64,000 bases of DNA from Morchella semilibera. Taxonomy: Eukaryota; Ascomycota; Pezizomycetes; Pezizales; Morchellaceae. The position numbers and the translations under genes are program-made. The stretch is from contig WBVU01000004.1 in the NCBI GenBank assembly GCA_009192285.1, positions 2,378,001 through 2,442,000 on the forward strand, in the 5' to 3' direction. Below are positions 1-10,068 of this stretch, one piece after another. Positions within the stretch are counted from its first letter, which is position 1. Each line of letters opens with the position of its first letter. The notes under the pieces were generated by a model. The model saw nothing but the letters and a program-made list of their open reading frames with translations. It was not told the origin of the DNA and searched no databases.

Positions 1-524
1 GTGAGAACCTACCCTACCTCACATCGTTCATAGATCCTTACATGTATTACTCGTGGACGATTAGAGCCTAATTACCGCCTTAATTAATGCCAACTCGTAG
101 CACCAAATTTCCAATACATGTAGTAAGAACATCATCAGCAAACTCAACTTATGACTGGAGTCTCCCAGTAGTCTCCCGGGTCTCCTGAGAGTCTCCTGAG
201 ACTCCTGGATATTTTTTAAGTCTCCTGAGGCTCAGGAGACATCAGGAGACAAATCAAGTCTTGCTGATGATGTAGATTGCAGACCTGCCCAAATGTCGTT
301 CCAAAGATTCTTATAAACAACTCCATATAGTAGATTACAACCACCCGGTAGGACAAACTAGATTCAGGGCCGATATTCCTTTTAAGTACATGCACTCCAC
401 ACACATCAGCAAGACTTCATTTGTCTCCTGATGTCTCCTGAGCCTCAGGAGACTCAAAAAATACCCAAGAGTCTCAGGAGACTCTCAGGAGACCTGGGAG
501 ACTGTTGGGAGACTCCAGTCACAA

Positions 525-1009
525 TATCACGGCGTGGAACATGCTTGCAATGTTGCGGGAAGAAGGATTAGTCAGGGTTTTCTATAAGGTTCTATGGGTT
601 TCGGCTGCAGGATGTTATGAGGTAATGGTGCGTATGTATTGGTAATCGAAGGATTTCCTTTAGGTTCTATGGGATTCTATGGGATGAGTCAGCGAAGGAT
701 GGCCAGGGCTATATATAGGGATCTCTTTCTCTCGTTTGTAGAGTTTTCCTTTCTTTCCTTTCTTCTTCACGCAACCTTCCTGTCCCTTTAGTCGATACTG
801 TACTTTAGGATCTCTGGTCTCGATTACAAAACCCCTCCGGGGATCTCGCTCTATCTCCATAGTCCCCGTAACCCTTATTGCCTCGTGTCCCCGCTCTTGG
901 TTATTCCCGTACCCCTCACCCTACTCATCTCGCCTCGCTTCGCTCTGCTTTCCCGCCTCGGTTGTGTACCTTGGCACCTCTGACTACGCCCTCGCCTCGC
1001 TCCGTGATA
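525..1009 (+). repeat. 5' LTR of the retrotransposon
   Basis: This 485-bp repeat begins TATCACGG and ends CCGTGATA, an 8-bp inverted pair instead of the usual TG...CA. A TATATATA box lies at 710-717 and is the likely promoter of the genomic RNA. It matches the 3' copy without a difference I could find. Confidence 0.95.
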
Positions 1010-1022
1010 CTAAGGTTGCGTC
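1010..1022 (+). promoter_or_regulatory. Candidate primer-binding site, self-primer type
   Basis: The ten bases AAGGTTGCGT at 1012-1021, two bases after the 5' LTR, are the exact reverse complement of ACGCAACCTT at 769-778 in the LTR. The latter lies about 55 nt downstream of the TATA box, where the RNA 5' end could be. Tf1/sushi-group elements prime reverse transcription with their own RNA 5' end in this way. I did not recognise the 3' end of a common initiator tRNA here. The call is an inference from complementarity and position. Confidence 0.5.
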
Positions 1023-1082
1023 TCCAACGCCAACCTACACAACAACCCTCCCCTAGGATCCCACCATAGAAACCCTGTTACC

Positions 1083-2439
1083 ATGTCGCAAGAAGCTCAG
1101 ATGACGGACCCGGAAGAGATTAACTATCAGCAACTAGTAACGGATATGGATGGTTTCGTTACCAGTTACCCCAATGTCCCCCCCGGAGCCACCGACGAAG
1201 CCAAAAAAATGCATAAGTTAATGCATGACGCCACCCATGCCGTCCACACTCTCCTGTCAGAACTTGATGACATTACCGAAGAAGCCAAAGAAGCAACTAA
1301 GGAATGGCAAACAAGAGTGTCGGAACAAGGAAGGGAGAACCAAGACCTGGAGAAACAGATAGCTGACCTGAAAGGGGAAGTCACCCGCCTCCAAGCCGCA
1401 GTCACCCAAGCAAACCACGCAACCCAAGAAGCAGAAGCTGCCCTGGCAGCCCAAATTGCTTTGCCCCCTCCTCCAGTTGAACCTATTGTACCACCACCAC
1501 CACCTCCAAGGCGACCCAATCGTTTCTTGCAAGGCTTCGCCCCCGTCCCCGAACCTCGTGTGGAAAAATCAGAGAAGCTTCCCGACCCGGAGAAATACCG
1601 TGGAAACAGGAAGGGACTACCACAGTTCCAAAATATGTTGAAGCTCAAGCTCTTGGGCAATGCCGACCGGTACCCCACCCTCCAGAACCAACTAACCTAT
1701 GCCATCTCTCGCTTGGAAGGCGCCGCCGCCGACCAATTTATGCCATATATTACCACTACCGGGATCAACCTTTCCTCCATGGAAAGGTTCTTTGAAATTT
1801 TGAACACAGCATTCGGGGACCCAGACCAGGTAGGTACTGCCCGTCGTGCTCTTAGGAGAATAGGCAACTCAACCGTCCCTTCTCGGAATACTTTGCCGAA
1901 TTCCAGCGCTACGCTGCAGAGGCTGGTATGGGAGAAACCGCCAATGTGGAAGCCCTCATGGAAGGCCTGAGCGAGGAACTCACCAAACTCATGGTGCACG
2001 AGGAGACTCCTGCTACTGTTATTGAACTCGCCACCATTCTCCAACGCTTGGACAACAAACAGCAGATAATCACTGCTCGATACCGCCCCGCTACCAGGTT
2101 GCCGCACCCCAAACTCGCCCCGTCCCTCGCTATGTCGCCCCCGCGCCCGCCGCACCCCGTTACCAAGCCCCAGCTGCCCCTGCCCCTCGGTACTCCGCTC
2201 CAACCCCCCCGGCCCCTCGCTATCAAGCCCCTGTTCGCCCTAACCCTCCGGCCCCTCACCCATCTCATACGCCGGGAGGAGTAACCCCTATGGATTTGTC
2301 GTTTGGTCGTGGCCGCCCGGACCCGCAGGAGAGAGAGGCCCGTCGCGTGGAGAATAGATGTTTTTATTGTGGTCAGGGAGGACATTTGGTTAAGGAATGC
2401 CCGCAGGCGCCGGCTCCTAGGAACCCGCCCCCAGGATGA
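1083..2439 (+). pseudogene. gag: Gag of the LTR retrotransposon, frameshifted
   Basis: The first ATG after the 5' LTR opens a reading frame with an N-terminal coiled-coil-like stretch, a proline-rich linker (about residues 120-150) and a Gag core. The frame changes near 1862 and again near 2095-2110. The third frame holds proline/alanine-rich repeats of the APRYQAP kind and then the knuckle CFYCGQGGHLVKEC (C-x2-C-x4-H-x4-C, about 2359-2400), which binds RNA during particle assembly. It stops at 2437-2439. Both shifts look like one-base losses in simple runs. Gag forms the particle in which the element's RNA is copied. Confidence 0.85.
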
Positions 2440-2596
2440 GGGGAGCTAGGGTCGAAATTAGGGAAGAGGAAGAAGAGAAGGCCTCCGGCGATGAGGCGTT
2501 AAAAGATTTTACCCTGGACTGAGTGGCTCACTCCAGGGGCGGTTTAAGGATTGGTTTAAGCTTTCGCTTTCTGGGTTTTCAGTTTCAGAAAAGGAT

Positions 2597-5500
2597 ATGG
2601 ATGGGAATCAATTAGTTGTAACGTGTTCAATTTCTCAAAATAAAGATTCTTCTATCCCATCATATGCCCTCATTGATACTGGCGCCTCAGGATACGCTTT
2701 CATAGACCAAGACTTCGTATGCCACCACAACCTTACCACCATTCCCCTCCAAGTCCCCGCATATAGATGTTATAGATGGCAGACCTATTGAATCAGGAAA
2801 GGTCACACACAAAGTTATTCTTAATCTCGACATTAATGGCCATCGAGAGGAGGCCCCCTTTTTTGTAACACAACTCGGACATTACCCTATTGTTATGGGA
2901 CTTCCATGGATGCGCAGACATGCGACAACGATCCTTCCTGCTGTCAACGAGATACATTTTGACTCGCCCACTTGTACTACACATTGCTTGGTTAATCAGA
3001 CAAAGGTCATTGCTAAGGGAATTGCTACTGAGCCCCTAGCTAACCTATTACCAACATTTCAGTTATTGAATCCTATGCCTTCCATCGTTTGATTAATAAG
3101 AAGAGGAAAGGGATGCGTTATACTCCACTACTCTTAAAGCTTTGGACGATCTCTTGGCACAACCCCCGAAGGATCCTTACGCCCTAGTACCTAAGGAACA
3201 TCATCAATACCTTCATCTTCTTAATGAACCCGAAGCTTCCAAACTACCCCCTCATCGATGGAATACGACCTAGCTATTGATATCCAAGACGGAAAAACGG
3301 TACCATTCGGACCTATGTATGGGATGACCCGATTGGAATTACAAGCACTTCGAGATTATCTGGCGGAATATTTAGCTAGTGGGAAGATTCGACACAGTAC
3401 ATCGCCAGCAGGCTCCCTGTATTGTTTGTCAAGAAGGCCGATGGCTCCCTCCGACTCTGTGTCGACTACAGAAAGTTGAACGCGGTAACGGTCAAGAACC
3501 GACACCCTCTTCCACTAACACCAGAGACTTTTATGGGCATCTCCTCTGCCAAGTACTTTACCAAACTGGACCTTCGCAACGGTTATCATCAATTAAGAAT
3601 CAGGGAAGGAGATGAGTGGAAGACGGCCTTTCGCACTCGTTACGGCCATTTCGAATACACCGTTATGCCGTTCGGACTTACCAACGCCCCCGCTGCATTT
3701 CAACATTGGGTTAATGATATGCTACGTCCTCACCTCGACTACTTTGCTACCGCTTACCTCGACGATATTCTTATATACTCGACCACTCTCGAAGAACATA
3801 AAAAACATGTCGATAAGGTCCTTCGGATACTCGAGGAGAATCAGGTGCATCTTAAGCCCGAGAAATGTGAATGGCATGTTAAGGAAACAATGTATCTAGG
3901 CTTTGTCCTTACCCCGGAAGGAATTAAGATGGATGATGCAAAGGTAGCAACTATTAGAAATTGGGAGACTCCAACCTGTCTGAAAGACGTACAGGAATTT
4001 TTGGGATTCGCGAACTTCTACCGGCGATTTATCTATGCGTACTCAAGGGTAGTATCTCCTCTGACCGCTCTGACAAAGACAGGAGTGGTATTTAAATGGA
4101 CAGACAAAACGGAGAAGGCATTTCAGGATCTTAAACTTGCATTTACCACGGCACCCATACTTAGGCATTTCGACCCGATCGGGAGATTATAGTAGAAACG
4201 GATGCCTCCGATTACGTCTCAGCCGCTATTATGTCACAACGGGACGACGAAGGAATTTTGCACCCAGTCGCCTTCTTCTCCAAGAAGCATACGCCAGCAG
4301 AGTGTAACTATGAAATATACGATAAGGAGCTTTTGGCAATTATTCGGGGATTCGAAGAATGGCGTTACTTTCTGGAAACAGCCTCATACCCTATCAAGGT
4401 TCTCACAGACCACAGGAATTTGGAATACTTTATGTCTACTAAGCTGTTAAATCGTCGACAAACTCGTTGGTCAGAATTTTATCTCGCTTTGATTTTGTTA
4501 TTCAATTTCGTCCAGGCAAACAGGGAGGAAAACCGGATGCACTTACCAGGCGATCAGGGGATCTCCCTAAGGAGGGGGATGAACGCCTTGCGTATCAGTA
4601 TCAGACCGTGTTGAAGAGAAAAAATTTGGATAATAAGCTAAGTTTGTTGGCGGGTTCTTTGGCAAATGAACCCGCTGAAGGAATGCCCACTGTTCAGGAG
4701 TTATTTATAAAAGCTTACCAAGAAGATAGTTTTCCAAACAAGGTGCTCACAATGCTGAAAGCTGGCACGAAGCAATCGAAACAAATCTCCCTCGCCGAAT
4801 GCGCCGAGAACGAAGACGGACTTCTTCTATATCGCCGCAAACTTTTTGTACCAGAGCATGAGGAGTTACAACTCAGACTTCTTCAGGAATATCACGATAA
4901 ACCATCAGCGGGACATCCGGGTAGAGCAAAGACCCTAGAGTTACTCAGTCGCGAATATTATTGGCCGAATATGCGGAAATACACTGACCGCTATGTTATG
5001 AACTGCCAACCTGCCGCAGGAGCAAAGCAAATCGCAATGCCCCCCAAGGAGTCCTTCGCCCTCTCTCAGTTCCTAAAGCACCGTGGACAGATGTCTCGAT
5101 GGATTTTGTTACCGGTCTACCTCTTAGTGATAATTATAATGCTATTCTCGTTGTTGTCGATCGCCTTACAAAAATGAGACATTTTATTCCATGCACTGAA
5201 GAATCAGGAGCTAGAGATGTTGCTCGAATGTATCTGGAAAATGTATGGAAACTACATGGCCTCCCGGAAAAGATAGTGTCGGATCGCGGCACCCAATTTA
5301 CCTCAGACTTTTGGAAATCGCTATGCGAACGCCTCGAAATTTCCCCTCGTTACTCTACTGCGTTCCACCCTCAGACAGACGGTCAGACCGAAAGGATCAA
5401 TGCCATTATGGAACAGTATCTTCGAAGTTATGTGGACTATCAACAGGATAATTGGGCCACTTATTTACCTATGGCAGAGTTCGCCACCAATAATCATGTT

Positions 5501-6154
5501 TCCGAATCAACTAAGCTCTCTCCCTTTGAAGCTAACTACGGCCGTCATCCTCGCATGAACTTCGGTCCTTTACGACATGGTACTACCACGAATGAAGACC
5601 AGGCTAATACTATGGCGAGAGATATGTCAGAAGTGTTTGACTTTCTCCGAGCGGAAATGTTCAGAGCCCAACGGATCCAGGAGGAGTCTGCTAATGTCAA
5701 TCGTATTCCGGCACCACGCTACGATATTGGGGATAAGGTATGGTTGTCTACTCGAAACCTATTAACCAAGCGACCATCAAAAAAGTTGGACTGGAAACAG
5801 GTCGGACCTTATTTAATCTCCCGTGTTGTCAGCCCCTATGCTTATGAACTCGCGCTACCTGCCTCAATGAAAATACATCCAGTGTTCCATGTTTCGCTAT
5901 TATCATCTGCCGCCAATGATCCCGTCCCAGGTCAAATACAAACACCTCCACCGCCTGTTGAAATCGAAGGAGAACAAGAGTGGGAAGTTGATGCCATTCT
6001 GGACTCTCGGAAACGACGCGGAAGACTTGAGTATCTTGTTCGATATACTGGTTACGATGAGCCATCATGGCAACCCTATGGCGACTTAGACAACTCACCG
6101 GAGTTAATCAGAGATTTTCATGAACGATACCCACGCAAGCCTAAGAGGACTTAG
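2597..6154 (+). pseudogene. pol: Pol (protease-RT-RNase H-integrase-chromodomain), frameshifted
   Basis: The aspartic protease motif YALIDTGASG is near 2660-2690. Reverse transcriptase follows, with LRLCVDYRKLN, the fingers/palm region and YLDD at 3755-3766. RNase H is at about 4195-4480, including [17 protein letters not shown]. The integrase has an HHCC-type zinc region near 4890-5030, then the catalytic core with DFVTGLP, SDRGTQFTSDFW and HPQTDGQTERIN. A chromodomain (EWEVDAIL to about DFHERYP, 5978-6130) closes the protein and would tether integration to marked chromatin. Frame changes lie near 2755, 3055, 3100-3200, 3260, 3415, 4176, 4480 and 5011; the last removes the second Cys of the zinc region. 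Several fit gain or loss of one base in a C, T or G run. Confidence 0.9.
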
Positions 6155-6159
6155 GCCTC

Positions 6160-6168
6160 AGAGGGGGA
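6160..6168 (+). promoter_or_regulatory. Polypurine tract of the retrotransposon
   Basis: The purine run AGAGGGGGA ends nine bases before the 3' LTR, the usual place for the primer of plus-strand DNA synthesis. Confidence 0.65.
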
Positions 6169-6177
6169 CCTAATATC

Positions 6178-6662
6178 TATCACGGCGTGGAACATGCTTG
6201 CAATGTTGCGGGAAGAAGGATTAGTCAGGGTTTTCTATAAGGTTCTATGGGTTTCGGCTGCAGGATGTTATGAGGTAATGGTGCGTATGTATTGGTAATC
6301 GAAGGATTTCCTTTAGGTTCTATGGGATTCTATGGGATGAGTCAGCGAAGGATGGCCAGGGCTATATATAGGGATCTCTTTCTCTCGTTTGTAGAGTTTT
6401 CCTTTCTTTCCTTTCTTCTTCACGCAACCTTCCTGTCCCTTTAGTCGATACTGTACTTTAGGATCTCTGGTCTCGATTACAAAACCCCTCCGGGGATCTC
6501 GCTCTATCTCCATAGTCCCCGTAACCCTTATTGCCTCGTGTCCCCGCTCTTGGTTATTCCCGTACCCCTCACCCTACTCATCTCGCCTCGCTTCGCTCTG
6601 CTTTCCCGCCTCGGTTGTGTACCTTGGCACCTCTGACTACGCCCTCGCCTCGCTCCGTGATA
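6178..6662 (+). repeat. 3' LTR of the retrotransposon
   Basis: This is the second 485-bp LTR copy, apparently identical to 525-1009. It is followed directly by the CACAA target duplication (6663-6667). The equivalent TATATATA box is at 6363-6370 and could drive read-through into the neighbouring Tc1-type element. Confidence 0.95.
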
Positions 6663-6748
6663 CACAAGTTGAGTTTGCTGATGCACATGCACAGCACTGA
6701 ATAGATTTTAATTTGATACGGCCCATGCATGTAATGTACCTACATGTA

Positions 6749-8471
6749 CAAGGCTCTGGGATTAAGTGAGTGCACTGCAGGGCGTTGACAGGTGATGTTA
6801 GGAGTAGCAAACGGCAAAAAGCCATAAACTAAATCAACTCCCCAAAACTCTAGTGGCAACGCTGATCCTAAAAATATTAATAAACTTGATTTTCAAACTC
6901 TAGAAGTATTAACAAACTTGATTTTGAACCCTAAGGGATTTGAGGTATTCAGGCCTGCCCCGGAGTTTTTCTTGTGGTTTTAGACAAGATGTAATTAGCT
7001 TGAAAAAAACTACAAAAGGAAGCGGTTCCCACTAGTAAAATATAATTATTTCCAAAGGATCTCGCTTACAAGCAAAATCAGAAAAATGTCTCAACCTTCT
7101 GACTTGGGGAGTAGCAAGCCTTCAAGTTCTATGCGAGTTGAACTCTCAATCGCACTTCGCTACAAAATTAGGACTTTGCGTAACATCACTCTTTGGTCTT
7201 TTCGCAAAATTGGGACCGAATTAGGAGTACCTCTATCTACTGTTTACAAAATCTGTAAACAACCGTTTGATACCCCATCTCTACAGACATGTCGACGTAC
7301 TGGCCGTCCTAGAATTCTTACTCCTGATATTCGGAAAAAGCTTATTAATCATGCCACTGCAACACAAGCGAATCGTCGTAAACCTCTCAAACAAATTGCT
7401 GAGGAGTTATCAATCTCAGTTAATGAGCGTACCCTAAGAGAAGCCTTTGCAAAGGAGGGTTATCATAGGCGTGTAGCTCGTGTTAAACCGTTTCTGTCTG
7501 TTAATGCTAAGGTTAAACGCTTAACCTGGGCAGACAACATGCGGGATTGGAGTGCAGCAGACTATCAAAAGGTTATTTGGACTGATGAGTCAGCATTTAA
7601 TGTAGGAGGATTTGCAGGTAACTTGAAGATTTAACCTCAATTTCAATTAAAATTAATTTTACTAATATATATTAATATAGGTAATACCTGGGTAACTAGA
7701 AAACCCGGAGAGGAATATATTGAAGACTGTATTGTTCCCAAATTCCGAAAATTGGAGACAATAATGGTATGGGGCTGCATTTACCGTAATGTTAAGGGAC
7801 CACTAGTTTTTTGGGACAAAGAGGAGTGGGGTGCTACAATTAATGGTCCGCGGTACTGTCAATATATAATTCGTCCTCATTTATATGAGTTTTGGTTGGC
7901 ACAGTCACGATCCCAATCAGAGTCCGACTATATTTATATTATGCAGGATGGTGCACCTCCTCACCGGTCAAAATTCACTACCAGCGCTCTGAAAAGGCTA
8001 AATATCTTCAATTATCTCCTTGATTGGCCTGGTTAGTAGTAAGTACTTCCCAATTTATCAATTATTTTATTAACATACAAATTAGGAAGCTCTCCAGACT
8101 GTAATCCGATTGAGAATGTATGGCGGATCATGAAGGACAAAATTGAGCGCCGAGTCCCTCGTTGCACGACTAATGCAAGTCTGCGCATGGCGATACAGGA
8201 GGAATGGGATGCAATCAGCCCGGAGGAAATAGCTAGTTTAATCATGTCATTGCCAGAGCGTGTTCAGGCAGTGCGCAATGTACTTGGTGGCCACACATGC
8301 TATTAGTTTTCTTTTCTCGCAACTGTTTTTGTATCTCTGAGGCTCATACTCGCATCTGTAATCATAAAAAAAATCTACTCTACTTGCAACTGTTTTTGTG
8401 CCACTGCGGCTCATGCTCGCTTATCTCTCACCCAAACCCTTCCCGTTCACTCACTTTATCCCAGAGCCTTG
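6749..8471 (+). mobile_element. Tc1/mariner-type DNA transposon, apparently intact
   Basis: Terminal inverted repeats of about 26 bp start CAAGGCTCTGGGAT at 6749 and end with the complement (ATCCCAGAGCCTTG) at 8471, with two or three mismatches. Both ends are flanked by TA (6747-6748 and 8472-8473), the target duplication of this superfamily. The left end holds two direct copies of TATTAAYAAACTTGATTTT (about 6875-6896 and 6907-6928). The right end has two copies of a GCAACTGTTTTTGT...GGCTCAT block (about 8315 and 8386). These may bind transposase. A full transposase lies between them. It lies 66 bp from the end of the fold-back element. Confidence 0.93.
7086..8306 (+). CDS. Tc1/mariner-type transposase
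   Basis: Model: join(7086..7617, 7681..8031, 8086..8306), 367 aa. Two short introns (63 and 54 nt) must be removed; both have GT-AG ends and plausible branch sites, and unspliced frames stop at once. The N-terminal region has a helix-turn-helix (WSFRKIGTELGVPLSTVYKI, about residues 39-58) and a GRPRILTPDIRKKL linker typical of paired-like DNA-binding halves. Catalytic acids: D in VIWTDESAF, D in IMQDGAPPH and E in NPIENVW. By hand count 36 residues lie between the last two, so it is DD36E rather than the classical Tc1 DD34E. It cuts and reinserts the element at TA sites. No disabling mutation was seen. Confidence 0.92.
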
Positions 8472-8473
8472 TA

Positions 8474-8791
8474 TGTAATAATGACCAGGTTATAGGTTCT
8501 ATGGTATCACTCAAGGATTGCATAAACAAACAGCCGTGGTCTTTATATGTAGGTGCATTTACATATGTAAACTTCAACAAGCCTGAACTACATGTATATG
8601 GAGAGCCAATATCAATAACCTGTAAACATGCATGCATATATGACGTTAATTAGTCCAAGTCCAGCTTATTAAATAATATGCACATTACCATAATTCGTTA
8701 CCCGGCTGTTTTTCACCAATCGTTGTTCACAAAACACACGACCGTGCCGCGTCTTGTCTTAACCCCGCGTTTATCATACCTACACCCTCAT
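8474..8791. other. Intergenic: upstream region of the MYG1-family gene
   Basis: These 318 bp between the Tc1-type element and the MYG1 start hold no gene. There is one TACATGTA palindrome near 8588. The transposon therefore lies just upstream of the MYG1 promoter. Confidence 0.7.
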
Positions 8792-10068
8792 ATGCTGCCC
8801 CACCTCTTATCCTCAGCCCGAACCTCACTTCTCAAGCAATTCACCACCACTACCCGTTCTCAAGTTTCTAAATTTGCAATAATGGCAACTCCCGCCCCCG
8901 CTAAGCGTGTGAAGACTACCCATTAAATATTGGAACCCATAAGTTAGTTTCCCCCAAACCAATTGTTGCATTGTTTGCTGATAATAATAATTACAATTTA
9001 CTAGTGGTCATTTCCACGTACGCTCTGAGACAATCTAAGAGTACCGCTACATTCTAACATAAATTTTTATAGGCTGACGAGGCTCTCGCCGTCTACATGC
9101 TCCGTCTCCTCCCAGAGTACAAAGACGCAACCCTCACTCGCTCCCGGGATCCTGCCGTTCTTGAAGAGTGCGACATAATTGTCGATGTAATTTTCACAAA
9201 TCCCAATTACCATTATTTCCTCTAACACCTCATCTCCTAGGTCGCCGGTAAATATGATGGCACCAAGCATTTTGATCACCACCAGCGCGAATTTGCTGAG
9301 ACTTTCTCCCCCGACCACAAGACAAAGCTCTCCAGCGCTGGATTAGTCTACAAACATTTCGCGCGCGCCATTTTCAATCACCGCCTCTCAATTGAGCCAG
9401 CTTCTCCCACTTCTGATCTCCTCTACAATAAGCTTTATGACGACTTTATTGAAGCTCTCGACGCCAACGACAACGGCATCTCCGCCTACCCCTCTGATGC
9501 TCCTTCACCACTTTTTAATGGAAAGTCAATCACTTTACCGGCTGCTGTTGGCGCCTTCAACCCAAGATGGAACGACCCATCGCCATCGCAGGAGTCTGAG
9601 GACGCAAATTTTGTCCAGGCCTCTGAGTTTATCGGATCAGTATTCCTCCGCAAGCTCGACTTCTACGGAAAATCTTGGCTGCCAGCGAGGGACCTTGTTG
9701 TTGCTGCGGTGGAGAGGAGAATGGAGAATGATGACAAGGGCCGTATCCTGGTGTTTGATCAGTCGATTCCGTGGAGGGATCACTTGTTCACAATTGAGAA
9801 GGAGAAGGGCATTGAGGGGGAGATCATCTATGCACTATATGGCGAGGGCCCCGGAAAAAACTGGAGAGTCCAGGCCGTACCAGTGAGCAAGGACTCGTTT
9901 GAGAGTCGTAAGGCTCTGCCAGCCGCGTGGAGAGCTGTCAGGGATGATGCCTTGAGCGAGACTATCGGAATTCCCGGCAGTGTGTTTGTTCACGCCAGTG
10001 GATTCATCGGTGGTAACAAGACCTACGAGGGAGCGCTCGAGATGGCCAAGAAGGCACTGGAACTATAG
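8792..10068 (+). CDS. MYG1: MYG1-family exonuclease, mitochondrial/nuclear; apparent one-base frameshift in exon 1
   Basis: Model: join(8792..8942, 9005..9017, 9073..9186, 9241..10068). MYG1 (UPF0160, DHH-type) proteins are 3'-5' RNA exonucleases of mitochondria and nucleus. Diagnostic residues are HADEAL and DHHQREF, with family-like sequence to the end. Exon 2 is a 13-nt microexon supplying GHFH inside the conserved IGTHNGHFHADEA block. The first ATG gives a mitochondrial-type leader ([17 protein letters not shown]); an in-frame ATG at 8882 would give a form without it, so dual targeting is possible. The frame of both ATGs meets a stop at 8918, while the conserved block lies one base out of phase. 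One extra C in the ACCC run near 8918-8921 would fix it, so a sequence error is likelier than a dead gene. Confidence 0.88.

Larger units (their letters stand above)
525..6662 (+). mobile_element. Complete Ty3/gypsy chromovirus-type LTR retrotransposon, coding region frameshifted
   Basis: Two direct repeats of 485 bp (525-1009 and 6178-6662) that read identical bound the element. A 5-bp duplication CACAA flanks it (520-524 and 6663-6667). The interior, in order, holds Gag with a CCHC zinc knuckle, aspartic protease, reverse transcriptase with YLDD, RNase H, integrase and a C-terminal chromodomain, which is the Ty3/gypsy chromovirus order. The LTRs and duplication argue for a recent insertion, yet Gag-Pol is broken by at least nine frame changes, mostly single bases at homopolymers. 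Either the copy was mobilised in trans or the sequence carries indel errors. It sits inside a fold-back DNA element. Confidence 0.96.
133..6683. mobile_element. Long-arm fold-back (MITE-like) DNA element, split by an LTR retrotransposon
   Basis: The left arm (133-269) and right arm (404-524 continuing at 6668-6683) are inverted copies of about 137 bp that differ at roughly ten positions by eye. The 134-bp loop (270-403) has no convincing coding capacity. Each arm begins CATCAGCAA and ends TTGCTGATG, so the arms carry short inverted ends of their own, and both contain the palindrome GTCTCCTGAGGCTCAGGAG(AC). The right arm is interrupted after 524 by the 525-6662 retrotransposon; joining 524 to 6668 restores the inverted repeat. 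Without the insertion the element would be about 408 bp. No transposase is encoded, so it would have to be moved in trans. I could not define a confident target-site duplication for it. Confidence 0.85.

Noticed and set aside
155-520. CRISPR-like series of CTCCTGAG/CTCAGGAG repeats
   Set aside because: The copies are irregular in spacing and belong to the two arms of one fold-back element; there are no uniform spacers.
660-860. Minus-strand 66-codon frame repeated at 6313-6513
   Set aside because: It lies wholly inside both LTR copies, so the duplication reflects the LTR and not a gene pair.
1166-1678. Minus-strand 170-codon frame opposite gag
   Set aside because: It is antisense to the gag coding frame and low in complexity; the plus strand carries the recognisable protein.
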